In this document: positions 16,249 through 24,361 of the stretch, piece after piece
Numbering within the stretch: the first letter of the stretch is position 1
Layout: the number at the start of each line of letters is the position of its first letter
The notes under the pieces: model-generated
The model's database searches: none
The model's input: the letters and a program-made list of their open reading frames with translations, nothing else
Told to the model about the DNA's origin: nothing
From: Rhizosphaericola sp047606825
Lineage (GTDB): Bacteria > Bacteroidota > Bacteroidia > Chitinophagales > Chitinophagaceae
Direction of reading: 5' to 3'
DNA length: 29,055 nucleotides
Assembly (NCBI GenBank): GCA_047606825.1
Contig: JASGDY010000011.1
Location: 1 to 29,055, forward strand
Made by a program: the position numbers and the translations under genes

Positions 16249-17343
16249 ATGGGCCTATTTGATAAACTTAGGAACGAATTTGTCGATATCATCGACTGGA
16301 CAGACAATACCGGCGACACGCTTGTTTGGAAATTTCCGCGCTACCAGAACGAAATCAAGATGGGCGCGAAACTGACCGTCCGGGAATCACAACAGGCGGT
16401 CTTTATGAACGAAGGCAAAATCGCCGACGTGTTCCAACCTGGAATGTACACGCTGGAAACGCAGAACATGCCGATCCTGGCAACGCTGAAAGGCTGGAGA
16501 TATGGCTTCGACAGCCCTTTCAAGGCCGATATTTTCTTCGTCAGCACCAAACAGTTTGTGGACCAGCGTTGGGGCACCAAAAACGCGATAACCCTTGCGG
16601 ACGAACGCTTTGGGATGATTGAGCTGCGGGCGTTTGGTACGTTTGCGTTCCGTATGGAGGACGGTGGCAAGTTCATCAAGGAAATCGCCGGAACCAACGG
16701 TGATTTTACTACGGACGACATCAACGGACAGTTGCGTAGCCTGATTGTCACAAAATTTACCAACGCCATTGGCAGCGGCAATATCCCGATTGAAAAAGTC
16801 GCCGCCAACGTGGAAGACCTTTCCAACCTCTGTCAGGAAAAACTCAACCAGGATTTTGAATCCTACGGACTTAAAATCACGAAGTTCCTGATTGAAAACG
16901 TCTCCATGCCCGACGACATTAAAAAAGAAATATTTGCGTACTCACGCTTGGACAAAATCGATATGCAAAAACTCGCGCAGATGAAAGCCGCGCAAAGCAT
17001 CGAAACCGCCGCCGCCAATCCCGGCGTTGGTGGCATGGGCGTCGGTATGGGCGTCGGCGTTGGCATGGGCAATATCATGGCCAACACGATGGGCGCGGCT
17101 GCCAACCCGCAGCCCAATACAGTGCCGCCGCCGATACCGCATACCGTACAGTTTTTCGTTGCGTCCAATGGTCAACAGACGGGACCGTTTGATGCCGCGA
17201 ACCTTGCGCAGATGGCGCAGTTCGGCACTCTGAAAAAAGACAGTCTGGTGTGGAAAAACGGAATGGTGGGATGGGCGCAGGCCGATTCCGTTGCGGAACT
17301 CACTTCTTTGTTTAATAATGTGCCGCCGCCATTGCCACAATAA
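16249..17343 (+). CDS. SPFH domain protein with C-terminal GYF-like domain (YdjI/virion-core-like)
   Basis: A 364-residue protein whose first about 255 residues fit the prokaryotic SPFH/band-7 family often annotated as virion core protein or YdjI-like: it begins MGLFDKLRNEFVDIIDW, carries TLVWKFPRYQNEIKMGAKL (24-42), RESQQAVFMNEGKIADVF (45-62) and the FLIENVSMPDDIKKEI segment (213-228). A glycine/methionine-rich linker (258-284) leads to a GYF_2-like domain (about 300-360: GPFD, then LVWKNGMVGW). In Bacillus the related YdjI works with PspA-like and TPM-like partners in membrane stress (family knowledge). No transmembrane segment is evident, so recruitment to the membrane is likely through partners. 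The TIM44-like zinc-ribbon gene downstream, separated by a sialidase, is a plausible partner. Confidence 0.85.
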   Translation: MGLFDKLRNEFVDIIDWTDNTGDTLVWKFPRYQNEIKMGAKLTVRESQQAVFMNEGKIADVFQPGMYTLETQNMPILATLKGWRYGFDSPFKADIFFVSTKQFVDQRWGTKNAITLADERFGMIELRAFGTFAFRMEDGGKFIKEIAGTNGDFTTDDINGQLRSLIVTKFTNAIGSGNIPIEKVAANVEDLSNLCQEKLNQDFESYGLKITKFLIENVSMPDDIKKEIFAYSRLDKIDMQKLAQMKAAQSIETAAANPGVGGMGVGMGVGVGMGNIMANTMGAAANPQPNTVPPPIPHTVQFFVASNGQQTGPFDAANLAQMAQFGTLKKDSLVWKNGMVGWAQADSVAELTSLFNNVPPPLPQ

Positions 17344-17371
17344 AGTGAGAGGTAAAAAAACAATATGCTCA

Positions 17372-17388
17372 ATATCAAAGTTTGATAT
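17372..17388. repeat. short perfect palindrome after the SPFH gene
   Basis: ATATCAAA, one G, then TTTGATAT. It lies 28 nt past the SPFH stop codon and 131 nt before the sialidase start, with no T-run following. It may be a protein-binding site or a weak transcript end. The remainder of 17344-17519 is A+T-rich and shows nothing else I can name. Confidence 0.4.
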
Positions 17389-17519
17389 GGCTTATTATAT
17401 AAAGGTATTTACATAAAAATGGAAGCCCCTATTTTATATTCGTATTTTTTATTTTTACCTTTTTATTCAATATTATCAATTAACCAAATCTTCTAATTAT
17501 CAAATTCCTTTTTTCTCTA

Positions 17520-18533
17520 ATGATACCCATCGCTGCGCTATCTTGCCACACACAATCCTACCGCATATTGGATTCCGGTCGTGTGCTGCACAATGCGCCT
17601 TTCAAAAGTTGCCACGCCGCGACGGTTGTGGCGACTGGCAGGGACACATTGCTCTACGCCTGGTTTGGCGGCGACCACGAAAGTGCGAAAGATGTATGTA
17701 TCTGGGCGCGTTTTCGTTATTTAAAAAATAATAGATGGGGCGAATTAATTAAACTGGCAGAAGGCAAAAACACCAACGGCGATTCCGTCGCTTGTTGGAA
17801 TCCCGTTTTGTTTTTGTCCAAAAGCGGACAGCTTTTTCTGGACTATAAAGTCGGCCCCAACCCGCGCGAATGGTGGGCAGAAAGAAAAATCTCCCTCGAC
17901 CACGGAAAAACCTGGTCGACTGCCCAAAAACTTCCGGACAACTTCCTCGGTCCTGTCCGCAACAAACCATTCCAACGCGCAGACGGCACGATACTCTATC
18001 CGTCCAGCACGGAAAGCAAAGACGAAAAAACCTGGCAGGTACATCTGGAACGCTCCGACCAATATGGCAAACACTGGCAATATATCAGCATCGACTGCGA
18101 TAGTTTTGGCGTGATACAACCCACGATTTTGCAATATCGCAACAGGTTGCAAATGCTTTGCCGCAGCCGACAAAATGTCATCGTGCAGACTTGGTCTTCC
18201 GACAACGGCAACACTTGGTCTACGCTGTCGCCCATCCGCTTGCCCAATCCCAATTCGGGTATCGACGCGGTGAGTCTGCATGACGGGACGCAGATGCTGG
18301 TGTACAATCCGATGGTTTCGGGTAAGGACTGGTGGCTTGGCCGCGCGATATTGAAAATCGCCGTCTCGGCCAACGGAAACGACTGGAAAGACGTGTTAAC
18401 ATTGGAAAACCACGGTGATACCGGTGAATACAGCTATCCGGCAATCATCGAAAGCACCGACCATATTGTCCACATCGCCTATACGGACGACCGGAAAAAC
18501 ATAAAGTTTGTGGACATTGCAACGAATCAATGA
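17520..18533 (+). CDS. sialidase-family (BNR repeat) protein, probable lipoprotein
   Basis: A 337-residue beta-propeller protein of the sialidase-like BNR family. Three Asp-box repeats are visible: SLDHGKTW (125-132), SDQYGKHW (179-186, degenerate) and SSDNGNTW (226-233), plus the AWFGGDHES segment (47-55) and DVCIWARFR (58-66) typical of this group. Exo-alpha-sialidase activity is the family annotation, but many such proteins have no proven substrate. The ATG at 17520 leaves only a stub of a signal peptide (MIPIAALSC). Reading eight codons further up gives IIKFLFSLMIPIAALSC, a normal lipoprotein signal with Cys at the lipobox, but the only start available there is a rare ATT (17496). The next gene starts 7 nt after its stop, so the two are probably co-transcribed. 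Confidence 0.8.
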   Translation: MIPIAALSCHTQSYRILDSGRVLHNAPFKSCHAATVVATGRDTLLYAWFGGDHESAKDVCIWARFRYLKNNRWGELIKLAEGKNTNGDSVACWNPVLFLSKSGQLFLDYKVGPNPREWWAERKISLDHGKTWSTAQKLPDNFLGPVRNKPFQRADGTILYPSSTESKDEKTWQVHLERSDQYGKHWQYISIDCDSFGVIQPTILQYRNRLQMLCRSRQNVIVQTWSSDNGNTWSTLSPIRLPNPNSGIDAVSLHDGTQMLVYNPMVSGKDWWLGRAILKIAVSANGNDWKDVLTLENHGDTGEYSYPAIIESTDHIVHIAYTDDRKNIKFVDIATNQ

Positions 18534-18540
18534 AATACCC

Positions 18541-20016
18541 ATGAAACGAAATCAAGGTTACTCCGATAAAGCAACAGAGGCCGCTTCGCTCCTATTGCTG
18601 ACATTTACCAGTGCCTGCACGGAAGCTTTCGCACGTGGCGGCGGCGGCGGTGGGCACAGCAGCCACAGTAGTAGTAGCGATGGCTATGGCGGCGGCGGTT
18701 TTAGTAGTGGCGGAAGCGGCGGCACTCGAGGATTGGGTTTTATTATTTTTATTATCATTATCGTCGTCGTTATCAATCTATTGAAAAAAGGCAATACCAA
18801 CCGCAACAACCTTGTCGGAACACTTGGCAGCACGGCTGTTGGCGGTGCGATTGGCGATGTGGTCGGTGCTTTACTGGGCAATGACGCGGATACGGACGAG
18901 GAAGCTCCAAGAGGCAGCCAGGATTTCCCGGAAGGCCTTACTCCCCAAAAGGTAAAAACCGCCTTCCTCGAAATACAGCAGGCCTGGCAGGAACAGAACC
19001 TTGGCAAGGTACGCAAATGGATTAGCGATGGTGTGTACCAACGTTTCTCCGCGCAGTTTGAGATGATGCAGCAACTCACACAGGCCAACTACCTGAGCAA
19101 TATCAGAATCCATGACATCTCCGTTGCCAATGTGTACAGTGACGGTGCCTACGACTGTGCCGACATCATTGTGACGTTTTCGATGGACGACCAGTTTATC
19201 TGCCAGAAATATCCATCGCTCAACGAAACCTATTACGGGGATACGGATTCGGAATATTGGACTTTTGTCCGCAGGAAAGATGCGAAAGCGAGCAACGCTG
19301 ACTTGTACAGCAGCGACAACTGTCCCAACTGCGGCGCGTCATTGGAAAACAAACTAGGAGAGGTCAGCCGTTGCAAAAGCTGCGGCACGCTTGTCAACAA
19401 TGCGGCTTACGACTGGATATTGAGCGAAATCACACAGGACCAGGATTATGAAACCCGAAAAACGAGTCTGCTTGCAGACCAACACCTACGCGCGCTCGTC
19501 CAAAATGACCCGCTGTTTGCCGCGCAACGGATGGAAGACATCGCGTCCAATGTCTTTATGCAAATCATGGAAATCCTCAGCGGCGACAGCAACAGAAAGC
19601 TGGAACGCTTTGCCAGCAAGGATTTGGGGCAGCAAATACAGGACCTCAAAAACAAGAACGGCATTTTTGTTTTTGACCGGCTGTACCTCAATGACGTTAC
19701 CTTGTCCAGTTACAGTACGGATGACGGCAACCTTAACCTTCATTTTGACTTGGGCGCAAGTTTCAAGCGCGTATTGGTCGACGGCAACAATATCAATTGG
19801 ATAGACCGGGATTTTGTGGATGCGCGGTTCAGCATGGTACTTTCCAAAAAGCTGCGTGCGTTGCAGACGCCACCCAGGGAAATCGCTTACAGCTACGAAT
19901 GCGCAAGCTGTGGCGCGCCGTTTGACGATACGACAGACGATGCCTGCACGTACTGCGGTGCGCCGGTCGTGGATGTGGAGCATAACTGGGTGTTGACGGC
20001 TTTTGCGATGGGATAG
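18541..20016 (+). CDS. TIM44-like membrane protein with two zinc ribbons
   Basis: A 491-residue protein with, in order: an N-terminal hydrophobic stretch that may be a signal (about 15-31, ending FARGGGGGG), a Gly/Ser/His-rich low-complexity segment (32-64), a strong transmembrane helix (about 65-82, rich in Ile and Val), a GTLGSTAVGGAIGDVVGALLG segment often found before TIM44-like domains, a TIM44-like domain (about 125-245), a zinc ribbon with Cys251, Cys254, Cys268 and Cys271, a long second folded region, and a C-terminal ribbon with Cys454, Cys457, Cys469 and Cys472. Family knowledge places TIM44-like domains at membranes in protein handling; the bacterial role is open. ATG 18541 lies 7 nt past the sialidase stop. 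Its charged n-region (KRNQGYSDKATE) is unusual for a signal peptide. Confidence 0.85.
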   Translation: MKRNQGYSDKATEAASLLLLTFTSACTEAFARGGGGGGHSSHSSSSDGYGGGGFSSGGSGGTRGLGFIIFIIIIVVVINLLKKGNTNRNNLVGTLGSTAVGGAIGDVVGALLGNDADTDEEAPRGSQDFPEGLTPQKVKTAFLEIQQAWQEQNLGKVRKWISDGVYQRFSAQFEMMQQLTQANYLSNIRIHDISVANVYSDGAYDCADIIVTFSMDDQFICQKYPSLNETYYGDTDSEYWTFVRRKDAKASNADLYSSDNCPNCGASLENKLGEVSRCKSCGTLVNNAAYDWILSEITQDQDYETRKTSLLADQHLRALVQNDPLFAAQRMEDIASNVFMQIMEILSGDSNRKLERFASKDLGQQIQDLKNKNGIFVFDRLYLNDVTLSSYSTDDGNLNLHFDLGASFKRVLVDGNNINWIDRDFVDARFSMVLSKKLRALQTPPREIAYSYECASCGAPFDDTTDDACTYCGAPVVDVEHNWVLTAFAMG

Positions 20017-20053
20017 ACAAGAAAGCTGTCTGCCTGTTACCATTCCCAAACAC

Positions 20054-20872
20054 TCACCCAACAACTTCCCCATCTTCCGAAAACGTATTCTCCGGAAGGC
20101 TGATGTCCGCTATCTCCTCGTCGCGGCGGTCGTTCCACTCGATGATGAAATTGTTGCGTCCCTCACCGACCAGTACGGTCATGAAACGCATCTGCGCCAG
20201 TTCCAGCAACGACAGAAACATAAACAGGGCATGAATCCTGTTTTCGCAGACGGAAAAAACTTTTTCGAAGGAGACCGTGTGCTGTGACTTTATTTCCGTC
20301 ATCAGAGACTCACGTGTGCCTTCCATCGTGTAGTTGTACTTGACAACGGTGTGGACCGGGCGGTTGTTTTTGTCCTGTAGGCGCTGCATGACTTTTTCAA
20401 AAGTCTTCATGAGGCGGAAAATCGTGAGTGTCTGTATTTCAGTGCCTTCCGCCGCCTGTTCACCGATGCTGAGCAGTTCTTTTTGGATATTGCCGCGTTT
20501 CTGCATCAAGAGTCGCAGGGCTTCTTTTTCGGCAAGTTCCGCGGCAGCCTGTTTGTATTTTTTGTATTCTAATAGTTTGTCGATGAGTTCCTGACGCGGG
20601 TCGATTTCGTTGCCTTCGGCGTCCACTTCTTTTCTGGGCAGCAGCATCTTGGCCTTGATGCGCATTAGCGTCGCGATGAAGAGGATGAACTCGCTGCTCA
20701 GTTCGATGTTGAGCTGTTCCTGTCGGTGGACGTAATCAAGGAAGTCCGTCGTGATTTTGTTGATGGGTATATTGTAAATGTCCAGTTCGTCCCGTTCGAT
20801 GAAGAACAGCAACAGGTCAAAAGGTCCTTCAAACTGGGGAAGCTTAATCTGGTAATTAACGGAGGTACTCAA
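20054..20872 (-). CDS. scpA: segregation and condensation protein A
   Basis: ScpA is the kleisin subunit that bridges SMC heads with ScpB in chromosome condensation. The 272-residue protein begins NYQIKLPQFEGPFDLLLFFI (6-25), the classical N-terminal kleisin motif that binds the SMC neck, followed by ERDELDIYNIPI (26-37) and a helical LMRIKAKMLLPRKE segment (69-82). The C-terminal winged-helix part (about 205-262) would bind the SMC cap. Length matches Bacteroidota homologues. The start appears to be TTG at 20872; there is no ATG between the stop-free upstream stretch and the conserved core. The partner scpB is not in the window. It converges on the TIM44-like gene with a 37-nt gap and follows the mscL terminator. 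Confidence 0.95.
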   Translation of the reverse strand: MSTSVNYQIKLPQFEGPFDLLLFFIERDELDIYNIPINKITTDFLDYVHRQEQLNIELSSEFILFIATLMRIKAKMLLPRKEVDAEGNEIDPRQELIDKLLEYKKYKQAAAELAEKEALRLLMQKRGNIQKELLSIGEQAAEGTEIQTLTIFRLMKTFEKVMQRLQDKNNRPVHTVVKYNYTMEGTRESLMTEIKSQHTVSFEKVFSVCENRIHALFMFLSLLELAQMRFMTVLVGEGRNNFIIEWNDRRDEEIADISLPENTFSEDGEVVG

Positions 20873-20900
20873 CGGCCGATTTTTATTAAAAGTAAGAAAT

Positions 20901-20928
20901 CAAAAAATCCCGAAATGGATTCGGGATT
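20901..20928 (-). terminator. rho-independent terminator after mscL
   Basis: On the minus strand AATCCCGAA pairs with TTCGGGATT around the 5-nt loop TCCAT, continuing into a run of six Ts. It lies 27 nt past the mscL stop and just ahead of scpA, so scpA should have its own promoter in the short space up to 20873 or depend on read-through. Confidence 0.85.
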
Positions 20929-20954
20929 GTACAAAAATAGTATAAAAGGGAGAC

Positions 20955-21341
20955 TTATTTGCTTTTCAGTGCATCTCGGATTTCTATCAGCAGCTTGTCT
21001 GTGGAAGACGGTTCTGCCGGTGCCTCGGGAGCAGGCACTTCTTTCTTTTTCGTCGCGTTTATCAGTTTGATGATGATGAACAACGCCAGCGCGATGATGA
21101 TGAAAGAAATGACATTGGACAAAAAGCTACCGTACTTGATGGCCGTGCCGGGAATGACAAGGTCGGTAAGGTTCTGGAGATTGGCCTTTTTGAGTACAGG
21201 AGTCAATATACCCGGCGTGATGATATCGTCCACCAGCGAAGTGACAATCTTACCGAAAGCACCGCCGATGATTACCGCGACAGCGAGATCCACAACGTTC
21301 CCCTTTATGGCGAACTCTTTAAATTCTTTAATAAATCCCAT
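20955..21341 (-). CDS. mscL: large-conductance mechanosensitive channel MscL
   Basis: MscL is a homopentameric inner membrane channel that opens under high membrane tension and lets solutes out on hypo-osmotic shock. The 128-residue protein has the family plan: an amphipathic N-terminal helix (MGFIKEFKEFAIKGN, 1-15), the pore-lining TM1 with VVDLAVAVIIGGAFGKIV (16-33), a periplasmic loop (about 45-70), TM2 (about 73-92, ISFIIIALALFIIIKLI), and a cytoplasmic C-terminal helix after a KKKEVPAPEAPAEP linker. An exact -7 box, TATATTTG, lies on the minus strand at 21390-21383, giving a leader of about 35 nt. It is monocistronic, bounded by its own terminator. Confidence 0.97.
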   Translation of the reverse strand: MGFIKEFKEFAIKGNVVDLAVAVIIGGAFGKIVTSLVDDIITPGILTPVLKKANLQNLTDLVIPGTAIKYGSFLSNVISFIIIALALFIIIKLINATKKKEVPAPEAPAEPSSTDKLLIEIRDALKSK

Positions 21342-21382
21342 GTTGAATAGTTTTATTTGTTACAATTGATAGGATGACATTA

Positions 21383-21390
21383 CAAATATA
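21383..21390 (-). promoter_or_regulatory. candidate mscL promoter -7 box (TATATTTG)
   Basis: Exact TAnnTTTG match on the minus strand, 42 nt before the mscL start codon. The -33 region 20 nt upstream reads TTAA, a weak match to TTTG. Confidence 0.4.
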
Positions 21391-21420
21391 ATGATTACAC
21401 CAATAAAAGTTTAACGTTTC

Positions 21421-22188
21421 CTAAATGTTTTTTATGGCGGGGTATTGCAGGTTCAGTTTTTTGAGTGCGACATGTACGGCGGAAGCGACGACATATTCTT
21501 TGTACCAGTTTTTGTCAGCGGGGACGACGGTCCATTCGGGCTGGTTGCAGTTGTTGAACGCGTCTTGGTAAACCTTGAGGTATTCGTCCCAGTGCACCGA
21601 TTCCTTGAAGTCGTTGCCGTTGTATTTCCATTTCTTTTCGGGGTCCTTGAGACGTTCGTTTAGACGTTTCAACTGCTCTTTGTGCGAAATGTGCAGGTAA
21701 AACTTCAGCACAACGGTATGGTTGTCGGTCAACAGCTTTTCAAAATTGTTGATGGCTTCCATGCGCTTTTTGGCGGTCGTGTCATCGATGATTTTGTGGA
21801 CGCGCGTGACCACTATGTCTTCGTAATGCGAGCGGTTGAATATTTTGATGATACCTTTTTCGGGTGTCTGTAGATGGACGCGCCAGAGAAAGTCATGCGC
21901 GAGTTCCTGGTCGGTCGGCACTTTGAAGGAATGCACTTCCACGCCTTGCGGGTTGACCTCGCGAAACACTTTTTTGATGGTACCGTCCTTACCGCTGGCG
22001 TCCATTCCCTGCAATATGACGAGCAGCGCGTATTGGGAAGATGCATACAAAAGGTTTTGCAGTGCCGATATTTCCGCAATGATTCCGGGAAGTTCCTTTT
22101 TGACTTTCGCCTTGGAAATAGATTTTGGCGGATCTGTGCTGATGTCGTTGAGCTTGATTTTAGGCATACGGTGCGGTTTTGTGAACAT
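21421..22188 (-). CDS. polyphosphate kinase 2 family protein (polyphosphate:nucleotide phosphotransferase)
   Basis: A 255-residue single-domain PPK2 enzyme, which uses polyphosphate to phosphorylate nucleotides (AMP, ADP or GDP depending on class) in the cytoplasm. The P-loop is GMDASGKDGT (61-70). The following FREVNPQGVEVHSFKVPT (75-92), the lid-region aspartate and arginine elements around DFLWRVH (99-105), and the FNRSHYEDIVVTRVH segment (117-131, Walker B-like) are all conserved. The single domain and the length are consistent with class I or III; the nucleotide preference cannot be told from sequence. ATG 22188 is used, but ATG 22167 (MPKIKLNDI) would also give a complete domain. It is convergent with nothing, separated from mscL by 79 nt on the same strand, and back-to-back with the AraC regulator. 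Confidence 0.93.
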   Translation of the reverse strand: MFTKPHRMPKIKLNDISTDPPKSISKAKVKKELPGIIAEISALQNLLYASSQYALLVILQGMDASGKDGTIKKVFREVNPQGVEVHSFKVPTDQELAHDFLWRVHLQTPEKGIIKIFNRSHYEDIVVTRVHKIIDDTTAKKRMEAINNFEKLLTDNHTVVLKFYLHISHKEQLKRLNERLKDPEKKWKYNGNDFKESVHWDEYLKVYQDAFNNCNQPEWTVVPADKNWYKEYVVASAVHVALKKLNLQYPAIKNI

Positions 22189-22306
22189 AAAAATAAGGAA
22201 ACTATATTGGTTATCGCGTTCATTGTTTCATTGCGCATTTCTATTGTATGTGAAGTTTATTTTTAGATAAACTGTTTGTAATATTTGAATTTTATAATTT
22301 TGTAGT

Positions 22307-23206
22307 ATGAAAGAAAGGGAAAACCTCCAAGCTTTTTATAAGCGTATCTGTTATAACTCGGACGAAGCCATCACGCAGGAACGCCCGCACGTCAACGTGT
22401 TTGAACGGTCGTCCTGCAACGGGGCACATCCCTATTCCAGAAGGGATTACTATAAAGTTACCCTGATACGGGGAGAGGGCACATTGGAATATGCGGACAA
22501 AAAATTTACCGTCAACCGTCCTGCGGTTTTGTTTACCACGCCCAAAGTACCTTATTACTGGCAATCGGACGAAGGTGTGCAACTAGGATGGTTTTGCATT
22601 TTCAACGAGGCGTTTGCCAAACAGCAAGACGCGTTGCTAAGCAAGCTTCCCATGTTTCAGGTAGGAACGGACAAACTGTTTTATCCCGACGAAAAAACGG
22701 AAAAGCATATTGCTTCCTTTTTTGAAAAAATGATGGAAGAAAACACGCAAAGCTATCCTTACAAACAGGATTTGCTGCGCAACTACCTACACCTCGTCAT
22801 CCACGAGGTACTGAAAATGAAACCCGCAGCCACCAACGGAACACAAAACAATGCCTCCGAACGGATTACTTCCCTGTTCCTCGAACTGCTCGAACGCCAG
22901 TTCCCCATCGATTCGCTCCATAATCAACTGAAGCTGAAATCCGCCAAGGATTATGCAGACCAGCTATCCATACACACCAACCATCTCAACAGAGCCGTCA
23001 AAGAAGCTACCGGCGAAACAACGACGACGCATATCGCCAACAGAATTATCGTCGAGGCTAACGACATGCTGCGGCACAGCAACTGGCCGATATCGGAGAT
23101 TGCCTATTGCCTGGGATTTGAATACCCGGCCTATTTCAACAACTTTTACAAAAAGCATACAGGCGTCACACCCAAAGATGCACGTCTGCCGAAGGAGATA
23201 ATATAA
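22307..23206 (+). CDS. AraC family transcriptional regulator
   Basis: A 299-residue regulator with an N-terminal cupin-like sensing domain (about 20-170, with YYKVTLIRGEGTLEYADKKF at 48-67 and PAVLFTTPKVPYYW) and a C-terminal two-helix-turn-helix AraC DNA-binding domain (about 195-297: TNHLNRAVKEATGETTTTHI, then ISEIAYCLGFEYPAYFNNFY and KKHTGVTPKDAR). It lies immediately upstream of the three-gene oxidoreductase operon in the same direction, which makes it the likely activator of that operon, as is common for this gene order. An exact TAnnTTTG box, TAATTTTG (22295-22302), ends four bases before the ATG. If used, the mRNA would be nearly leaderless. The inducer is unknown, possibly an electrophile or aldehyde. 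Confidence 0.93.
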   Translation: MKERENLQAFYKRICYNSDEAITQERPHVNVFERSSCNGAHPYSRRDYYKVTLIRGEGTLEYADKKFTVNRPAVLFTTPKVPYYWQSDEGVQLGWFCIFNEAFAKQQDALLSKLPMFQVGTDKLFYPDEKTEKHIASFFEKMMEENTQSYPYKQDLLRNYLHLVIHEVLKMKPAATNGTQNNASERITSLFLELLERQFPIDSLHNQLKLKSAKDYADQLSIHTNHLNRAVKEATGETTTTHIANRIIVEANDMLRHSNWPISEIAYCLGFEYPAYFNNFYKKHTGVTPKDARLPKEII

Positions 23207-23220
23207 CCTTTGGGTATCGA

Positions 23221-23287
23221 TTGTTTGAAATTTGTAATTATTGGTTTGAATAGTTGAAATATAAGCGTACTGTTCCGGATAGTTTTG
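23221..23287 (+). promoter_or_regulatory. candidate promoter and AraC-type operator of the oxidoreductase operon
   Basis: TAGTTTTG (23280-23287) is an exact TAnnTTTG box, with TTG (23254-23256) 23 nt upstream. Just ahead are two similar direct repeats, TTGTTTGAAAT (23221-23231) and TTGGTTTGAAT (23241-23251), 20 bp apart (about two helical turns), and a partial third, AGTTGAAAT (23252-23260). AraC proteins usually bind direct half-sites in that arrangement near the -35 region. The role is inferred. Confidence 0.45.
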
Positions 23288-23368
23288 CATATATAAAAGG
23301 ATTTCCCCAAAAAAACGTTCTTAACGCATTAACTGATAAAGAGTAAGAAAGGAGTACCCTTTGGTAAA

Positions 23369-24349
23369 ATGCAAAAACAAAATACAATGGAAGCTGTCAT
23401 TTTTAAAGAAGCGGGCGCATGGACAGAAAAGTTGCAACTGGATCGGATAGAAATAGAAAATCCCTTGGAAAACGAGGTGCAAATCAATATTCTGGCTAGA
23501 CCTATCAATCCTTCGGACGAAATGTTCATACAAGGAAATTACCGGCAAAAACCTGACTTTCCGCAGATAGCAGGACTTGAGGCGGCTGGCATTGTCGCAA
23601 AAGTTGGAAAAAACATAGACGGTAAGCTGATAGGGCAGCACGTAGCTTTCAGAGCCAAAGGTACCTGGACCGAGAAAATAAATTTACCGGAGAAGTCCTT
23701 TAGGTTCGTTCCGAAGGAAGTTCCTTTCGAGGTGGCATGCCAATTGAGCTTAAACGTCTTTACTGCGTATGCGCTTATAGAACGGTCCGAGCTTACGCAT
23801 GGACAATGGCTTTTGTTGACGGCAGCCAATTCTTCTCTATCCAAACAGATAATACAGTTAGCGAAAGCAAAAGGAATCAATGTCATTGCTGTCATACGTA
23901 ATGCCTACTATAAAGATGAACTCTTCCAGTTGGGGGCAGACCAGGTGTTAAATAGCGCAGACCCGGACCTGGAGAGGCAGATACTGGACATCGCCCCCAT
24001 TGGAGTCAATGCCATACTGGATGCCGTAGGTGGCGTGCTGGGTTCCATAATATCCAGAGTTGCCGCACCGTTTGGTAAAATCATTGTGTATGGAAGATTG
24101 GATTCCCACGATACCCCTTTCTCGTATGGGACGATCATATATAAGAACTTGAATATTGCCGGCTTTGGGATAGACAGTTGGATGGTTAGCAAAAATGAAC
24201 GCGATTTGGATGTAATCTGGGAACAATTGATGTCCTCGGTTGTCAACAATAATTTGCATCTTGGCTATGAAAAAAAATTTAGTCTAATCGATTTTAAAGA
24301 AGCCATCCTATTCTATAAGGAAACGGGACTTAAAACCATTTTGTCATAA
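23369..24349 (+). CDS. zinc-independent medium-chain dehydrogenase/reductase (quinone or enoyl reductase-like)
   Basis: A 326-residue MDR-superfamily NADPH-dependent oxidoreductase, without the structural or catalytic zinc cysteines, closest in pattern to quinone reductases and 2-enoyl thioester reductases (ETR/MECR-like). The GroES-like substrate domain carries ARPINPSDEMFIQGNY (43-58) and PQIAGLEAAGIVAKVG (66-81). The Rossmann segment reads LLTAANSSLSKQIIQLAKA (150-168), where the ANS-x-x-x pattern replaces the usual GxGxxG, as in ETR enzymes. A later LDAVGG (218-223) is conserved. First gene of a three-gene operon: the aldo/keto reductase starts 12 nt after its stop. ATG 23387 (MEAVIFKE) is an alternative start and would better match family N-termini. 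Likely role: reducing quinones or unsaturated carbonyls. Confidence 0.86.
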   Translation: MQKQNTMEAVIFKEAGAWTEKLQLDRIEIENPLENEVQINILARPINPSDEMFIQGNYRQKPDFPQIAGLEAAGIVAKVGKNIDGKLIGQHVAFRAKGTWTEKINLPEKSFRFVPKEVPFEVACQLSLNVFTAYALIERSELTHGQWLLLTAANSSLSKQIIQLAKAKGINVIAVIRNAYYKDELFQLGADQVLNSADPDLERQILDIAPIGVNAILDAVGGVLGSIISRVAAPFGKIIVYGRLDSHDTPFSYGTIIYKNLNIAGFGIDSWMVSKNERDLDVIWEQLMSSVVNNNLHLGYEKKFSLIDFKEAILFYKETGLKTILS

Positions 24350-24361
24350 AAAATCTTCAAT

